DNA of 64,000 nucleotides from Mycolicibacterium bacteremicum (GCF_943913955.1 NZ_CALUAE010000006.1:1-64000), one strand, 5' to 3'; positions 1-9,010 are shown, counted from the stretch's first letter. Program-made: numbers and translations. The notes: generated from the letters alone by a model not told the origin.

Positions 1-2334
1 GGTCTGATGACCTACTCGGTCGGCAGCGGCCCCACCAAGGGCACCGTCACGGTCAACCCGGACGGCACCTATACCTACACGGCGACGACCGCCGGATGGA
101 ACGACACCGACAGCTTCACCATCGTGGGAACCATTGGCGGGCAGACCATCACCGTGGCCAATGTCTCGCTGGTCCCGAAGGTGAACAGCACCCCGACGTC
201 GAAGGGTATCGACGGTGCGGTGATCGTCGGCGGCTCCGGTATCGCGACCGGCAATGTCGACGCCGATGACGACGACAACGACACCCTGCACTACAGCGTC
301 GTCGGATACGGCGGCGGGTCCAGCAAGGTGCTGGGCAACGGTTCGATCGTCACCGTGGACGCCAACGGCAAGTGGTCCTACGTGCCCGGCCAGAACAGCG
401 GTGTGCTGGGAGCCATCGTCGGCTCCACCTTCACCGTGTATGTGACCGACGGAAAGGGCGGCCAGACAACCACTCTGGTGACGGTCACCACGCACGATCT
501 GGACCTGACGGTCACCAAGACCAACGGCGGACACGGCGTCACCACCGGCGCAGTGCAGCTGGCGTCCAACGAGCAGGGGGTGCTGACCTACAGCGTCGGC
601 ACCGGCCCGAGCAAGGGCACGGTCACGGTCAATCCCGACGGCACCTACACCTACAACCGGACCGCTGTCGGACACACCGGTGGTGCGTCCGACACGTTCG
701 AGATCGTGGGCACGGTCGGCGGTGTCAGCATCGTCGTGGCGACGGTGACCGTCACGCCGACGCTGAGCAACGCGGCACCGACTGCGGGCACCACCACGAT
801 CACCGAATCCTCCTTGGGCGTCAGCATTCTGGGACTTCGGACGCAGAGCAGCAAGGGCAAGGTCACCGCCTTCGACGCCGACGGTGACGCCATCACCTAC
901 CCGGGCGGATCGATCCTGCCGGCGATGTACGGCACCGCGAACGGTGGAACGATCTCCTTCTACTCGGACGGCACCTTCACCTACTCGATCACCAAGACGA
1001 ACAGTTACTTCCATGCCGCGGCCGCCAACGGTGCCACCGGCCTGGCGGTCAACGACACGTTCAGTATCACGGTGACCGACGCGCTCGGCGCCAGCTCCAC
1101 GATCGTGGTGTCGGTACCGGTCGAGAAGCTGAATGCCGGCCCGTCGTCGACCGTCTCGACGAATGCCTCCTCGGACGCTCTCGGTGTGGTGCGCGGCACG
1201 CTGAACGGTTCCGACGACGACGATGACACGTTGACCTACAGCCTCATCGGGCTGACCGGGGGATCGGCGTACACCGCCAACGGCGGCATCGTCACGCTCG
1301 CCGGGAACTCGTTCACCTACATTCCGACCAAGTCCGGATCGACCACCGACACCTTCCAGGTGACGGTGTCCGATGGCCACGGCGGCACCACCACCGCGAC
1401 GGTCTCGGTTGCCCAGGCGACGCCGTCGCCGGTGACGATCACGAACCCGGCCAACAACGTTCAGAACGTCACGCTGAATGTGCCGGCGGCCGATGCCGGT
1501 CTCCTGACGTTCAGCATCGGAGCCCAGGGCACCAAGGGGACCGTCGTGCGCAATGCGGACGGCACGTACACCTACACCCGCAACGCTGCTCTGGGGCACT
1601 CCACCACACCCAACGATTCGTTCACGATCATCGGCACCGATGCCTCGGGCAAGTCGGTGACCATCGCGACCGTCAATGTCGCACCGACGATTCCGAACGC
1701 GGCGCCGGTCGGCGGGTCGGTGACGATCACGAGTTCCTCGTTGAACTCCGTCAACGTAGGAACGACCAAGCGTCAACAGACGGCCGGTAGCATCTCGGCA
1801 TCCGATGCCGACGGGGATTCGGTGACCTTCACGGCCGGCACCTTCTCGACCAACAACGGTGGATCGGTGACCGTGAATGCGAATGGCACATTCAGCTACA
1901 CCATCGACAAGTCGTTCCTCACGGATTACTACCACGATGCAGCCAAGGTAGGGGCCTCGGGCAGCGCCGTCGCCGATTCATTCTCGGTGACAATCAGCGA
2001 CGCCTTTGGCGGCAGTACCAGCTACGTCGTCAACGTGCCGATCTATGCGGAGAATGACGACCCCAGCATTACCGGCGGAGTGCGGCTGTTCAACTCGTGG
2101 ACTTCAGTTTTCGCGTCGGGATCAAATGGCGACTCGATCACCACTTCGATCACCAAGCAGCCTCAAAACGGCTCGGCCTCGTACAACTCGGGCGCCGGAA
2201 TCCTGAGCTACAGCGGCGCATCGAGTGGCAACACGATCATTCTGACTGTCACTGAGACCGGTTACTGGAAGGTTGTCAACGGTGTCGCCCAGGTAGGCAC
2301 TTTGGCCAGCACCAGTCGGACGTTCACCGTTTAG
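1..2334 (+). CDS. Large repeat surface protein (Ig/cadherin-like), 5' end outside window
   Basis: The frame is open from position 1, so the first ATG (position 7) is unlikely to be the true start. The visible part (about 777 residues) is built of beta-sandwich repeats of three alternating kinds. One has a core like LTYSVGTGPSKGTVTVNPDG followed by TYTY and DTF.IVGT. One opens NAAP..G..TIT.SSL and ends DTFSITVTDA. One carries acidic runs (DADDDDNDTLHY near residue 85, GSDDDDDTLTY near 401) and ends in VSDGHGG. The order is roughly B-A-B-C-A-B-C plus a C-terminal cap ending SRTFTV. Acidic runs in such repeats often bind calcium in cadherin/VCBS-type domains; this is inference here. No sortase motif or C-terminal membrane segment is seen. 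Likely a secreted or cell-surface adhesin-like protein. Confidence 0.8.
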   Translation, partial: GLMTYSVGSGPTKGTVTVNPDGTYTYTATTAGWNDTDSFTIVGTIGGQTITVANVSLVPKVNSTPTSKGIDGAVIVGGSGIATGNVDADDDDNDTLHYSVVGYGGGSSKVLGNGSIVTVDANGKWSYVPGQNSGVLGAIVGSTFTVYVTDGKGGQTTTLVTVTTHDLDLTVTKTNGGHGVTTGAVQLASNEQGVLTYSVGTGPSKGTVTVNPDGTYTYNRTAVGHTGGASDTFEIVGTVGGVSIVVATVTVTPTLSNAAPTAGTTTITESSLGVSILGLRTQSSKGKVTAFDADGDAITYPGGSILPAMYGTANGGTISFYSDGTFTYSITKTNSYFHAAAANGATGLAVNDTFSITVTDALGASSTIVVSVPVEKLNAGPSSTVSTNASSDALGVVRGTLNGSDDDDDTLTYSLIGLTGGSAYTANGGIVTLAGNSFTYIPTKSGSTTDTFQVTVSDGHGGTTTATVSVAQATPSPVTITNPANNVQNVTLNVPAADAGLLTFSIGAQGTKGTVVRNADGTYTYTRNAALGHSTTPNDSFTIIGTDASGKSVTIATVNVAPTIPNAAPVGGSVTITSSSLNSVNVGTTKRQQTAGSISASDADGDSVTFTAGTFSTNNGGSVTVNANGTFSYTIDKSFLTDYYHDAAKVGASGSAVADSFSVTISDAFGGSTSYVVNVPIYAENDDPSITGGVRLFNSWTSVFASGSNGDSITTSITKQPQNGSASYNSGAGILSYSGASSGNTIILTVTETGYWKVVNGVAQVGTLASTSRTFTV

Positions 2335-2356
2335 GAATTCGGCACGACTGTCAGCT

Positions 2357-2373
2357 AGGAGGTTCGCACCATC
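2357..2373 (+). promoter_or_regulatory. Strong Shine-Dalgarno before an in-frame ATC codon
   Basis: AGGAGG (2357-2362) lies 8 nt before ATC at 2371, which is in frame with the downstream repeat protein. The frame is closed by a TAG at 2356-2358 that overlaps this site. ATC is a rare start codon, so this is either a non-canonical start or a former ATG lost by mutation. Confidence 0.35.
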
Positions 2374-2454
2374 ACCATCGATGATCTGCCCCGTGTCTAC
2401 GACGCGTCGAAGGGCACGCACATCGGGCCCGCATCCGGAACCGGTATCACTGCG

Positions 2455-4077
2455 GTGCCCGCCAACGGCGCCGACGTCCAGGTGCTGGCAACTCCAATTA
2501 TTCTGCATGCCAACGAGGCTCCAACAGCTACCGCTGAAGTGGGCACCCCGCATCCGGCGACAGGTGTGGTCTTCGGAGCGGTGACAGCGGTCGACCAAGG
2601 CAGCGGCACGATCGTGTACGGCCCGACGCTGTTCACGACCGCGAAGGGCGGACTCGTCTCAGTAGGGGCCTCCACAGGCCACTTCACCTACACGCCGTCC
2701 GTCCAGGCGCGTCAGTTGGCCAGGTGCAGCACTGAAGCGGCGAGCAAGGTCGACACCTTCATCATCTCGGTGGCGGATCTGTACGGTCGCAGCACGGATG
2801 TAACCGTCACAGTGAACTTGCTTGGCTCGAACGTGCCACCAAGCGGTGCAGCGAGAGTACGGATGCCCGATGAGGCTGGTGTGGTCTTCGGCCACATTGA
2901 AGGTGCAGCCTCCGATGGTGCGCGGCTCACCTTCACGTTAAGTAACTCATTCAATCCACCCGACTCGACTGGCGAATCGGCATATTCGCGAAAGGGCGGC
3001 CTGGTTCAACTGGATCCGGACACCGGTCGGTTCGTGTTTATTCCAAAGGTATCGGACGCGGTCTTTCCCGGGCAGGACACGGACACTTTCATGGTCACCG
3101 CTGTCGACCCGCAGGGCGGTACCGCCGACATTTTGGTCAAATCGTTGGCGAATCTGAATATAAAGGCGATATCGCTCGGCGGCGCACCCGACGTGCAGTA
3201 CGGAAAGCTGGCGGGGACCACAGCCAAGAACGGGCCGCTGCTGTTCTCCGTCGGTCGCCGACCGAAGAAGGGCACCGCCCGGGTCGACGTCAACGGACGT
3301 TATCTCTACACCCGTACCCCCGGCCTGGGCCATGGCATCACCGCCGACGACTCGTTCACCATCATCGGCACCGACGACTACGGACGCTTCATCACCGTGG
3401 CCACCGTGCAGGTGTGCCCTCCGTTGGCCGACACCCCACCGGTGTCCGGTACCGCCCACATCACCGAATCCTCGGTCAACGGCGCCGGTGTGCAGACCAC
3501 TCGCGGGCGGATCTCGGCGTTCGGGCCCACCGGCCACCCGCTGAGCTTCGACGGTGGGGGACTGCCCGGCAACACCGTGATCTCGGCCAAGGGCAGCACG
3601 GTGACCCTCAACCACGACGGCACCTTCACCTACTCCAGTGCGCTGAACACCCACGTAGGCCATGCCGCTGCCGCGGTGACCGCCCTGGCGGCCGACAAGG
3701 TGGACCACTTCACCGTCACCGCCGAGGACGGCACCCGGGTGGTGGTGCCGGTGCACCTGCTGCCGCACAACAACACCCCCACCCAGGCCACGGTCGGCGG
3801 CAGCGGCCGGCTCGCCCTGCGCGCGACGGCCTCGTGGACCACCACCGTGGTCGATGTCGACGGTGACGACATCACCTACGCCGTGGTGCAGAACACACCG
3901 CGTGGCACGGTGTCGGTGCACCGCGACCGCCAGGGGGCGTTCGTGGTCCACTACACGTCGACATCGCCCCGGATCGGCCGGTATCACCCTGGTGAGACGT
4001 TCACGGTGCGCTTCTATGACGGCCATCTCAAATCCGACGGAACACCCGCCTACGTCAGCGCGACGTACACGTTCTGA
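2455..4077 (+). CDS. Second repeat surface protein, probably 5'-decayed
   Basis: This ORF is in the same frame as the upstream protein and separated from it by two in-frame stops (2332-2334 and 2356-2358). It contains the same three modules, in the order C-A-B-C, then a C-terminal cap (ending YVSATYTF) like that of the first gene. The GTG at 2455 is the first conventional start, but it opens inside a repeat and has neither a signal peptide nor a good ribosome site; the frame is open back to 2359. From about 2335 to 3180 the base composition is poorer in GC and the repeats match the consensus weakly, while 3181-4077 is GC-rich and well conserved. It could be the 3' remnant of a duplicated gene, the broken end of one longer gene, or a gene using an ATC start at 2371. 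Without a signal peptide, export is doubtful. Confidence 0.55.
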   Translation: MPANGADVQVLATPIILHANEAPTATAEVGTPHPATGVVFGAVTAVDQGSGTIVYGPTLFTTAKGGLVSVGASTGHFTYTPSVQARQLARCSTEAASKVDTFIISVADLYGRSTDVTVTVNLLGSNVPPSGAARVRMPDEAGVVFGHIEGAASDGARLTFTLSNSFNPPDSTGESAYSRKGGLVQLDPDTGRFVFIPKVSDAVFPGQDTDTFMVTAVDPQGGTADILVKSLANLNIKAISLGGAPDVQYGKLAGTTAKNGPLLFSVGRRPKKGTARVDVNGRYLYTRTPGLGHGITADDSFTIIGTDDYGRFITVATVQVCPPLADTPPVSGTAHITESSVNGAGVQTTRGRISAFGPTGHPLSFDGGGLPGNTVISAKGSTVTLNHDGTFTYSSALNTHVGHAAAAVTALAADKVDHFTVTAEDGTRVVVPVHLLPHNNTPTQATVGGSGRLALRATASWTTTVVDVDGDDITYAVVQNTPRGTVSVHRDRQGAFVVHYTSTSPRIGRYHPGETFTVRFYDGHLKSDGTPAYVSATYTF

Positions 4078-4097
4078 TCACCGACACTCACACGTTG

Positions 4098-4131
4098 TTG
4101 CCCGTCGATCCCACAGGGGACCGGCGGGCAA
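4098..4131 (+). terminator. Long hairpin after the repeat-protein genes
   Basis: TTGCCCGTCGATCCC (4098-4112) pairs with GGGACCGGCGGGCAA (4117-4131) in 14 of 15 positions, one of them G-T, around a 4-nt loop. It lies 20 nt after the stop at 4077. There is no clear U tract, so it fits the tail-less terminators proposed for mycobacteria. Confidence 0.55.
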
Positions 4132-4257
4132 TAACTGTTGAGGCGTCGTGGTTCATACTGGTGTAACCGCTCGGCCCACCGTTCTGCGTGGGCCGGGACG
4201 CATTCGAACTGATGAAGGTGGCACAGGGATGTCTAGGCCCGAGATGACGAGGCGGCG

Positions 4258-5520
4258 ATGACGAGGCTGGATTCCGTCGAACGGGCGGTCGCCGACATCG
4301 CGGCGGGCAAGGCCGTCGTGGTCATCGACGACGAGGATCGCGAGAACGAAGGCGACCTGATCTTCGCGGCCGAGAAGGCCACCCCCGAACTGGTCGCCTT
4401 CATGGTGCGCTACACCTCCGGCTACCTCTGCGTGCCGCTCGACGGCGCCGTCTGCGACCGGCTGGGCCTGCTGCCGATGTACGCGGTCAACCAGGACAAG
4501 CACGGCACCGCCTACACCGTCACCGTCGACGCCAAGAAGGACGTCGGCACGGGCATCTCGGCCTCCGACCGTGCCACCACCATGCGTGCGCTGGCCGACC
4601 CGGATGCCGTCGCCGACGATTTCACCAAACCCGGCCACGTGGTGCCGCTGCGTGCCAAGGATGGCGGCGTGCTGCGCCGCCCCGGCCATACCGAGGCCGC
4701 GGTCGACCTGGCCCGCCTCGCCGGACTGCAGCCCGCCGGTGCCATCTGCGAGATCGTCAGCCAGAAGGACGAGGGCTCGATGGCCCAGACCGAGGAACTG
4801 CGCGTCTTCGCCGACGATCACGACCTGGCCCTCATCTCCATCGCCGATCTGATCGAATGGCGCCGCAAGCACGAGAAGCACATCGAGCGCGTCGCGGAGG
4901 CCCGCATCCCGACCCGGCACGGCGAGTTCCGCGCCGTCGGGTACACCTCGATCTACGAGGACGTCGAGCATGTTGCCCTGGTCCGCGGTGACATCTCCGG
5001 GCCGGAATTCGACGGCCACGACGTCCTGGTCCGGGTGCACTCCGAATGCCTGACCGGTGATGTCTTCGGCTCCCGCCGCTGCGACTGCGGTCCCCAGCTG
5101 GACGCCGCGATGGCCATGGTGGCCAGTGAGGGCCGCGGCATCGTCCTCTACATGCGCGGCCACGAGGGCCGCGGGATCGGCCTGCTGCACAAGCTGCAGG
5201 CCTACCAGCTCCAGGACGCCGGTGCCGACACCGTGGACGCCAACCTTGAGCTGGGCCTGCCCGCGGACTCCCGGGACTACGGCATCGGTGCGCAGATCCT
5301 GGTCGACCTGGGGGTCCGGTCCATGCGGCTACTGACCAACAACCCTGCCAAGCGCGTCGGGCTGGACGGCTATGGCCTGCACATCACCGAGCGCGTCCCG
5401 CTGCCGGTGCGCGCCAACGCCGAGAACATCCGTTACCTGATGACCAAGCGCGACCGGATGGGACACGACCTGGTCGGCCTGGAGGATTACGACGAGGCGC
5501 ATCCGGGCGGCGCGCTGTGA
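4258..5520 (+). CDS. ribBA: Bifunctional riboflavin enzyme RibBA (DHBP synthase / GTP cyclohydrolase II)
   Basis: 420 residues, near full-length similarity to mycobacterial RibA2. The N-terminal half (about 1-200) is 3,4-dihydroxy-2-butanone 4-phosphate synthase, which converts ribulose 5-phosphate, with the acidic active-site stretch DDEDRENEGDL at 24-34. The C-terminal half is GTP cyclohydrolase II, with zinc ligands C264, C275 and C277 in a C-x10-C-x-C pattern and the motif RGHEGRGIG. The two supply both precursors of lumazine in the cytoplasm. The start at 4258 is chosen because the two nearby upstream ATGs run straight into stops and the N-terminus MTRLDSVERAV matches the family. The last 4 bases overlap ribH. 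I could not recognise an FMN riboswitch in the 180-bp leader, and no ribC or ribG lies upstream in the window. Confidence 0.96.
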   Translation: MTRLDSVERAVADIAAGKAVVVIDDEDRENEGDLIFAAEKATPELVAFMVRYTSGYLCVPLDGAVCDRLGLLPMYAVNQDKHGTAYTVTVDAKKDVGTGISASDRATTMRALADPDAVADDFTKPGHVVPLRAKDGGVLRRPGHTEAAVDLARLAGLQPAGAICEIVSQKDEGSMAQTEELRVFADDHDLALISIADLIEWRRKHEKHIERVAEARIPTRHGEFRAVGYTSIYEDVEHVALVRGDISGPEFDGHDVLVRVHSECLTGDVFGSRRCDCGPQLDAAMAMVASEGRGIVLYMRGHEGRGIGLLHKLQAYQLQDAGADTVDANLELGLPADSRDYGIGAQILVDLGVRSMRLLTNNPAKRVGLDGYGLHITERVPLPVRANAENIRYLMTKRDRMGHDLVGLEDYDEAHPGGAL

Positions 5521-5996
5521 GCGGGCACGCCGGCGCCATCCCGGACCTGCCCGATGTCGACGCGTCCTCGGTGACGTTGGGCATCGTGGTGAGCACCTGG
5601 CACGCCAAGATCTGTGACGCCCTGCTGGACGGCGCGTTGCGCGCGGCCAAGCAGCTCGGCGTCACCGATCCGGCGGTCGTCCGGGTGCACGGTGCCATCG
5701 AGATCCCGGTGGTCGCACAGGCCTTGGCGGGCAAGTACGACGCGGTGGTCGCGCTCGGCGTGGTGATCCGCGGCGAGACACCACATTTCGACTATGTCTG
5801 CGATGCGGTGACGCAGGGTCTGACCCGGGTGTCGCTGGACCTGTCCACCCCGGTCGCCAACGGCGTACTGACCACCAACACCGAGCAGCAGGCCCTGGCC
5901 CGTGCCGGGCTGCCCCAGTCCAGCGAGGACAAGGGTGCCCAGGCCGCCGCGGCGGCGCTGTCCACCGCGCTGGTGCTGCGCGACCTCGCATCATGA
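5517..5996 (+). CDS. ribH: 6,7-dimethyl-8-ribityllumazine synthase
   Basis: 159 residues, the normal length. It condenses 5-amino-6-ribitylaminouracil with the butanone phosphate made by RibBA, the penultimate riboflavin step; the family forms pentameric or icosahedral shells. Visible family motifs are HGAIEIPV, the GVVIRGETPHFDYV region, and the PVANGVLTTNTEQQA stretch. The GTG start at 5517 overlaps the ribBA stop (GTGA), which indicates translational coupling. The next gene starts inside its last codons (ATGA at 5993). Confidence 0.95.
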   Translation: MSGHAGAIPDLPDVDASSVTLGIVVSTWHAKICDALLDGALRAAKQLGVTDPAVVRVHGAIEIPVVAQALAGKYDAVVALGVVIRGETPHFDYVCDAVTQGLTRVSLDLSTPVANGVLTTNTEQQALARAGLPQSSEDKGAQAAAAALSTALVLRDLAS

Positions 5997-6475
5997 CCGG
6001 GTCTGCCGACAAGCAGACCTGGGACCTTGAGGTCCGACCGCACCTGACGCCGTACTTCGTCTACGGCGCGGCCTTCCTGATCGCCGCCGCCCACATCGGT
6101 GTCGGTTTCCTGCTCAAGGTCGGCTCCAGCGGTGTCGTGTTCCGCACGGCCGACCAGGTGGGTATCGCCCTGGTCGGCATCGTCATCGCATCGTGCGTGC
6201 TGCTGTTGGCCCGACCCCGGCTGCGGGTCGGCCCGTCCGGCATCTCGGTGCGAAACGCACTGGGCTACAAGCTCATTGCCTGGTCGGATGTGGTCGACGT
6301 GTCATTCCCGCCGGGCGCCCGGTGGGCGCGTATCGACCTGGCCGATGACGAGTACACCGCGGCCATGGCGATCCAGGCCGTCGACAAGGAACGTGCGGTG
6401 GCGGCGATGGATAAGGTCCGTACGTTGATGCACCGCTACAAGAACGATCTCAATTCACGTTCAGCGTCATCGTGA
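5993..6475 (+). CDS. PH-domain membrane protein
   Basis: 160 residues. Two hydrophobic segments (about residues 19-40 and 53-73) are followed by a bacterial PH-like domain (about 75-150) with the cores GPSGISVRNALGYKLIAWSDV and FPPGARWARIDL. It sits at the place of the Rv1417-type gene after ribH in tuberculosis-complex genomes and is translationally coupled to ribH. The function is unknown; the order suggests a membrane protein co-expressed with riboflavin synthesis. Its 3' end overlaps the opposing GNAT gene by 26 bp. Confidence 0.85.
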   Translation: MTGSADKQTWDLEVRPHLTPYFVYGAAFLIAAAHIGVGFLLKVGSSGVVFRTADQVGIALVGIVIASCVLLLARPRLRVGPSGISVRNALGYKLIAWSDVVDVSFPPGARWARIDLADDEYTAAMAIQAVDKERAVAAMDKVRTLMHRYKNDLNSRSASS

Positions 6476-6920
6476 CCTCGGGCGCCGCGGCATCGTCGCC
6501 GGCGACGATGAACCCCAGGCTGCCGTAGACGGCCAGCGCGCGGGCGTTGTCCCGGTTGACCCGCAACGTCACCCGTTGCACGCGTTCACCGCGGGCCCAA
6601 TCCACCGCCTCGGCGACCAGGGTGCGCCCCAGGCCGTGCCCGCGGGCCACCGGATCCAGCCACAGTGAGTACAGGTACACCGCCTCCTGGCCCTGCCGCT
6701 GCGCGGCGATGAGGCCGACCGGGCGGTTGTCCATCACAAGCGCGAACTGGGCGTGCGCGCGCAGCCTGCGACGCCACTGCGCCGCGGTGAACGTGCTCTC
6801 CTGCTGGTAATGCGGATTCTGCTCACCCAACGAGTCGGTGAGCGCCCGCAACCGCACACCGGCGAACGCGCGCCAGTCGGTCTCGGTGAGCCGGGCCACG
6901 CGCGCCTGCGTCATGCCCAT
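6450..6920 (-). CDS. GNAT family N-acetyltransferase
   Basis: 156 residues. The acetyl-CoA-binding motif A is clear (VARGHGLGRTLVAEA, about residues 93-107), followed by the usual NxxALAVYGSLGF segment (about 123-137). It should transfer an acetyl group from acetyl-CoA to a small molecule or a protein N-terminus; the substrate cannot be told. It is a stand-alone gene, convergent with the PH-domain gene and divergent from the murL unit, 45 bp away, so the 6921-6965 gap must hold both promoters. Confidence 0.88.
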   Translation of the reverse strand: MGMTQARVARLTETDWRAFAGVRLRALTDSLGEQNPHYQQESTFTAAQWRRRLRAHAQFALVMDNRPVGLIAAQRQGQEAVYLYSLWLDPVARGHGLGRTLVAEAVDWARGERVQRVTLRVNRDNARALAVYGSLGFIVAGDDAAAPEVTMTLNVN

Positions 6921-6965
6921 GGCTCCAGTATCACCGCTGTGTGCTCCGGTAGGATCGACAAGTCG

Positions 6966-7700
6966 ATGAGTACCTTGGATTTCGTATCAGCCTCGGCTGA
7001 CGGTATCGCCGGAGCCGGCGTGCCACTCGTCACAGCACCCACCCTGATGTCCGGGCTGGGTAGTCATCCCGCCGTCACGGTGCCGCTCGTGCACGGCCGG
7101 CCGCCGGCGACGGCCCTGATCTGGCAGCGACTGGCCACGGTGGCCGACTTCTACGGCACCGAGATCCCCGACGCCGACGCGCTGGGGACCGCGCTCACCG
7201 CATTCCTCGACCGGGCCGGCCCCGGCGCCACCCTGGCCGCCGACGTCCTCGTCGTGCCGATCCACGGCCGGACCCAGTTCCTCGTCTCGGGCGCCCCGAT
7301 TGCCCCGCATCGCAGCGAACCCGTCGCCCTGGCCGTGCAACCGTTCCAGCCCGTGCCGCAGTGGCGCCGGGTGGCGGCCGACACCACCAGTCGGGCAGCC
7401 GATGACCTGGCCGCCGGCGAACTCGCCGCCGCCGGATACGTCGACTCGGTCGATGTGGACGGCGACCGGATCGGGCGGCCGGCCCGCGGTGCGCTCATCT
7501 TCGACGGCGACCGGTCACGCATCGGCACCGGTACGTCGGTGCTGGACCTGCTGATCGCCGCCGGTCTCGCCGACGACATGACCCGCACCGACGACACCGT
7601 CGACGTCTCTTCTGCGACAACCGCCTGGTATGTCTCACCCCGGTTCGAGATCCACCCGGTGTCGGCCGTCGGTGCCCGCCGATTCGAGGTGACATCGTGA
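6966..7700 (+). CDS. Unknown 244-residue protein of the murL unit, possible degenerate class-IV aminotransferase fold
   Basis: I do not recognise this protein with certainty. ATG at 6966 is preferred to the upstream GTG at 6753, because the extension would run through the opposing GNAT gene. Two stretches recall class-IV (branched-chain/D-amino-acid) aminotransferases: LIWQRLATVADFYGTEIPDA near residues 49-68, and SSATTAWYVSPRFEIHPV near 218-235. However, the protein contains no lysine at all, so it cannot form the PLP Schiff base of that family. Its stop overlaps the murL start by 4 bp, so it is translationally coupled to murL. A role in D-glutamate supply, such as binding or regulation, is guesswork. 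The fold call is weak; the gene itself is well supported by coupling and codon bias. Confidence 0.7.
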   Translation: MSTLDFVSASADGIAGAGVPLVTAPTLMSGLGSHPAVTVPLVHGRPPATALIWQRLATVADFYGTEIPDADALGTALTAFLDRAGPGATLAADVLVVPIHGRTQFLVSGAPIAPHRSEPVALAVQPFQPVPQWRRVAADTTSRAADDLAAGELAAAGYVDSVDVDGDRIGRPARGALIFDGDRSRIGTGTSVLDLLIAAGLADDMTRTDDTVDVSSATTAWYVSPRFEIHPVSAVGARRFEVTS

Positions 7701-9010
7701 CGTTCCGACCGGAATCCTTCGACGCCCTGGTGCTCGACGGCCACGACTTCGCCGAGGGCCGGCTCTCGCTGCGCTACACCCTGCGCGGACCCGAGTCGAT
7801 CACCTTCACCGAGGTGATCGACTTCGGCGACACCCTCGGTGCGGCGCAGCCGCATCCACTGCTGGCCCGACTGCTCGCGCTCACCTGCTCCCTGAGCTAT
7901 TACAAGGCCGCCGCGCCGCCACACATCGAGATCGCCTTCGGCACCCACGATTTCGAGAAGCGCTATCTGCGCACCCTGATCGAGGGTGGCCTCGGCGAAT
8001 TCGCCTATCGCAATGATCTTCCCGACGCGTTGACCCCCGTCGTCAGCGGCCCCGAGGCTGACGACAACCCGGTGCGCGACGACTTCGATGCAGGCGCCAC
8101 CCCGCTGGTGCCGGTCGGCGGTGGCAAGGATTCGGTGGTCAGCATCGAGGCGCTGCGTACCCACGGCATCACCCCGATGCTGTTCAGCGTCAACCGCTAT
8201 GACCCCATCGACCGGTGCATCGAGGTCAGCGGGTGCGATAGCGTGCATGTCCGGCGCAGTATCGACCGCGCCCTCATCGAGGCCAATGCCGCCGGCGCCC
8301 ACAACGGCCACATCCCGGTCACCGCGATCAACAGCGTAATCGGACTCATCGTCGCCCAGGCCAACGGCTTCGGGCCCGTCGTGCTGTCCAATGAGCGATC
8401 CTCCAACATCGGCAACATCGAATGGCTGGGCCGCGACATCAACCATCAGTGGTCCAAGAGCCTGGCCTATGAGACCCTGCTGCGAGAAACCCTCACGCAG
8501 TACGGCTTTGATCAGGACCGCTATTTCTCGCTGCTGCGCGGACTGTCCGAATCCCAGATCGCCGACCGGTTCGCCCAGTGCACCGACTACTTCGGGGTCT
8601 TCACCAGCTGTAACCGGCTGTTCGCGTTGGATCCGGCCAAGCGGGCCACCTCATGGTGTGGCATCTGCCCGAAATGCCAGTTCGTCTTCGTGCTGCTGGC
8701 CCCACGCCTGGGCCGGGCCACACTGGAGAAGATCTTCGGGCGCAATCTGTTCGATGACGCCGGCAACCGTGACGGCTTCGCCGACATCCTCGGTATCGGG
8801 GTGCACAAGCCGTTCGAATGTGTGGGGGAGTACTACGAGGCGGCCGAGGCGATGCTCGCGGTGATCGACGATCCACAGTGGCAGGGCCTACCGCTGGTCG
8901 ACGAATTCACCCAGCAGCGCACCGCACTGGCCGCGATCGCAATGGACCACGACACCGGACCCGCGCACCACCATGTGCCCGACCGGTACGCAAAGCTGCT
9001 CGATGACTGA
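7697..9010 (+). CDS. murL: UDP-MurNAc-L-Ala-L-Glu epimerase MurL
   Basis: 437 residues. MurL, defined in Xanthomonas oryzae, uses ATP to invert the terminal L-Glu of UDP-MurNAc-L-Ala-L-Glu to D-Glu. Here the nucleotide-binding loop PVGGGKDS is at residues 139-146 and a cysteine cluster CGICPKC at 321-327. Other family-type stretches are NERSSNIGNIEWLGRDINHQ and WSKSLAYETLLRE. The gene overlaps the upstream unknown gene (GTGA, 7697-7700) and overlaps murD2 by 8 bp, so all three are coupled. The next gene is the matching ligase, which supports the assignment strongly. Ordinary mycobacteria use MurI (glutamate racemase) and MurD, so this is an accessory or back-up pathway unless murI is missing elsewhere. 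Confidence 0.85.
   Translation: MTFRPESFDALVLDGHDFAEGRLSLRYTLRGPESITFTEVIDFGDTLGAAQPHPLLARLLALTCSLSYYKAAAPPHIEIAFGTHDFEKRYLRTLIEGGLGEFAYRNDLPDALTPVVSGPEADDNPVRDDFDAGATPLVPVGGGKDSVVSIEALRTHGITPMLFSVNRYDPIDRCIEVSGCDSVHVRRSIDRALIEANAAGAHNGHIPVTAINSVIGLIVAQANGFGPVVLSNERSSNIGNIEWLGRDINHQWSKSLAYETLLRETLTQYGFDQDRYFSLLRGLSESQIADRFAQCTDYFGVFTSCNRLFALDPAKRATSWCGICPKCQFVFVLLAPRLGRATLEKIFGRNLFDDAGNRDGFADILGIGVHKPFECVGEYYEAAEAMLAVIDDPQWQGLPLVDEFTQQRTALAAIAMDHDTGPAHHHVPDRYAKLLDD

Noticed and set aside
4078..4257. FMN riboswitch before ribBA
   Set aside because: I could not match the conserved RFN-element boxes; only the terminator-like hairpin of the upstream gene is visible.
6753..6965. Extended start of the murL-unit first gene at GTG 6753
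   Set aside because: It would overlap the GNAT gene by 168 bp and add non-conserved arginine-rich sequence.
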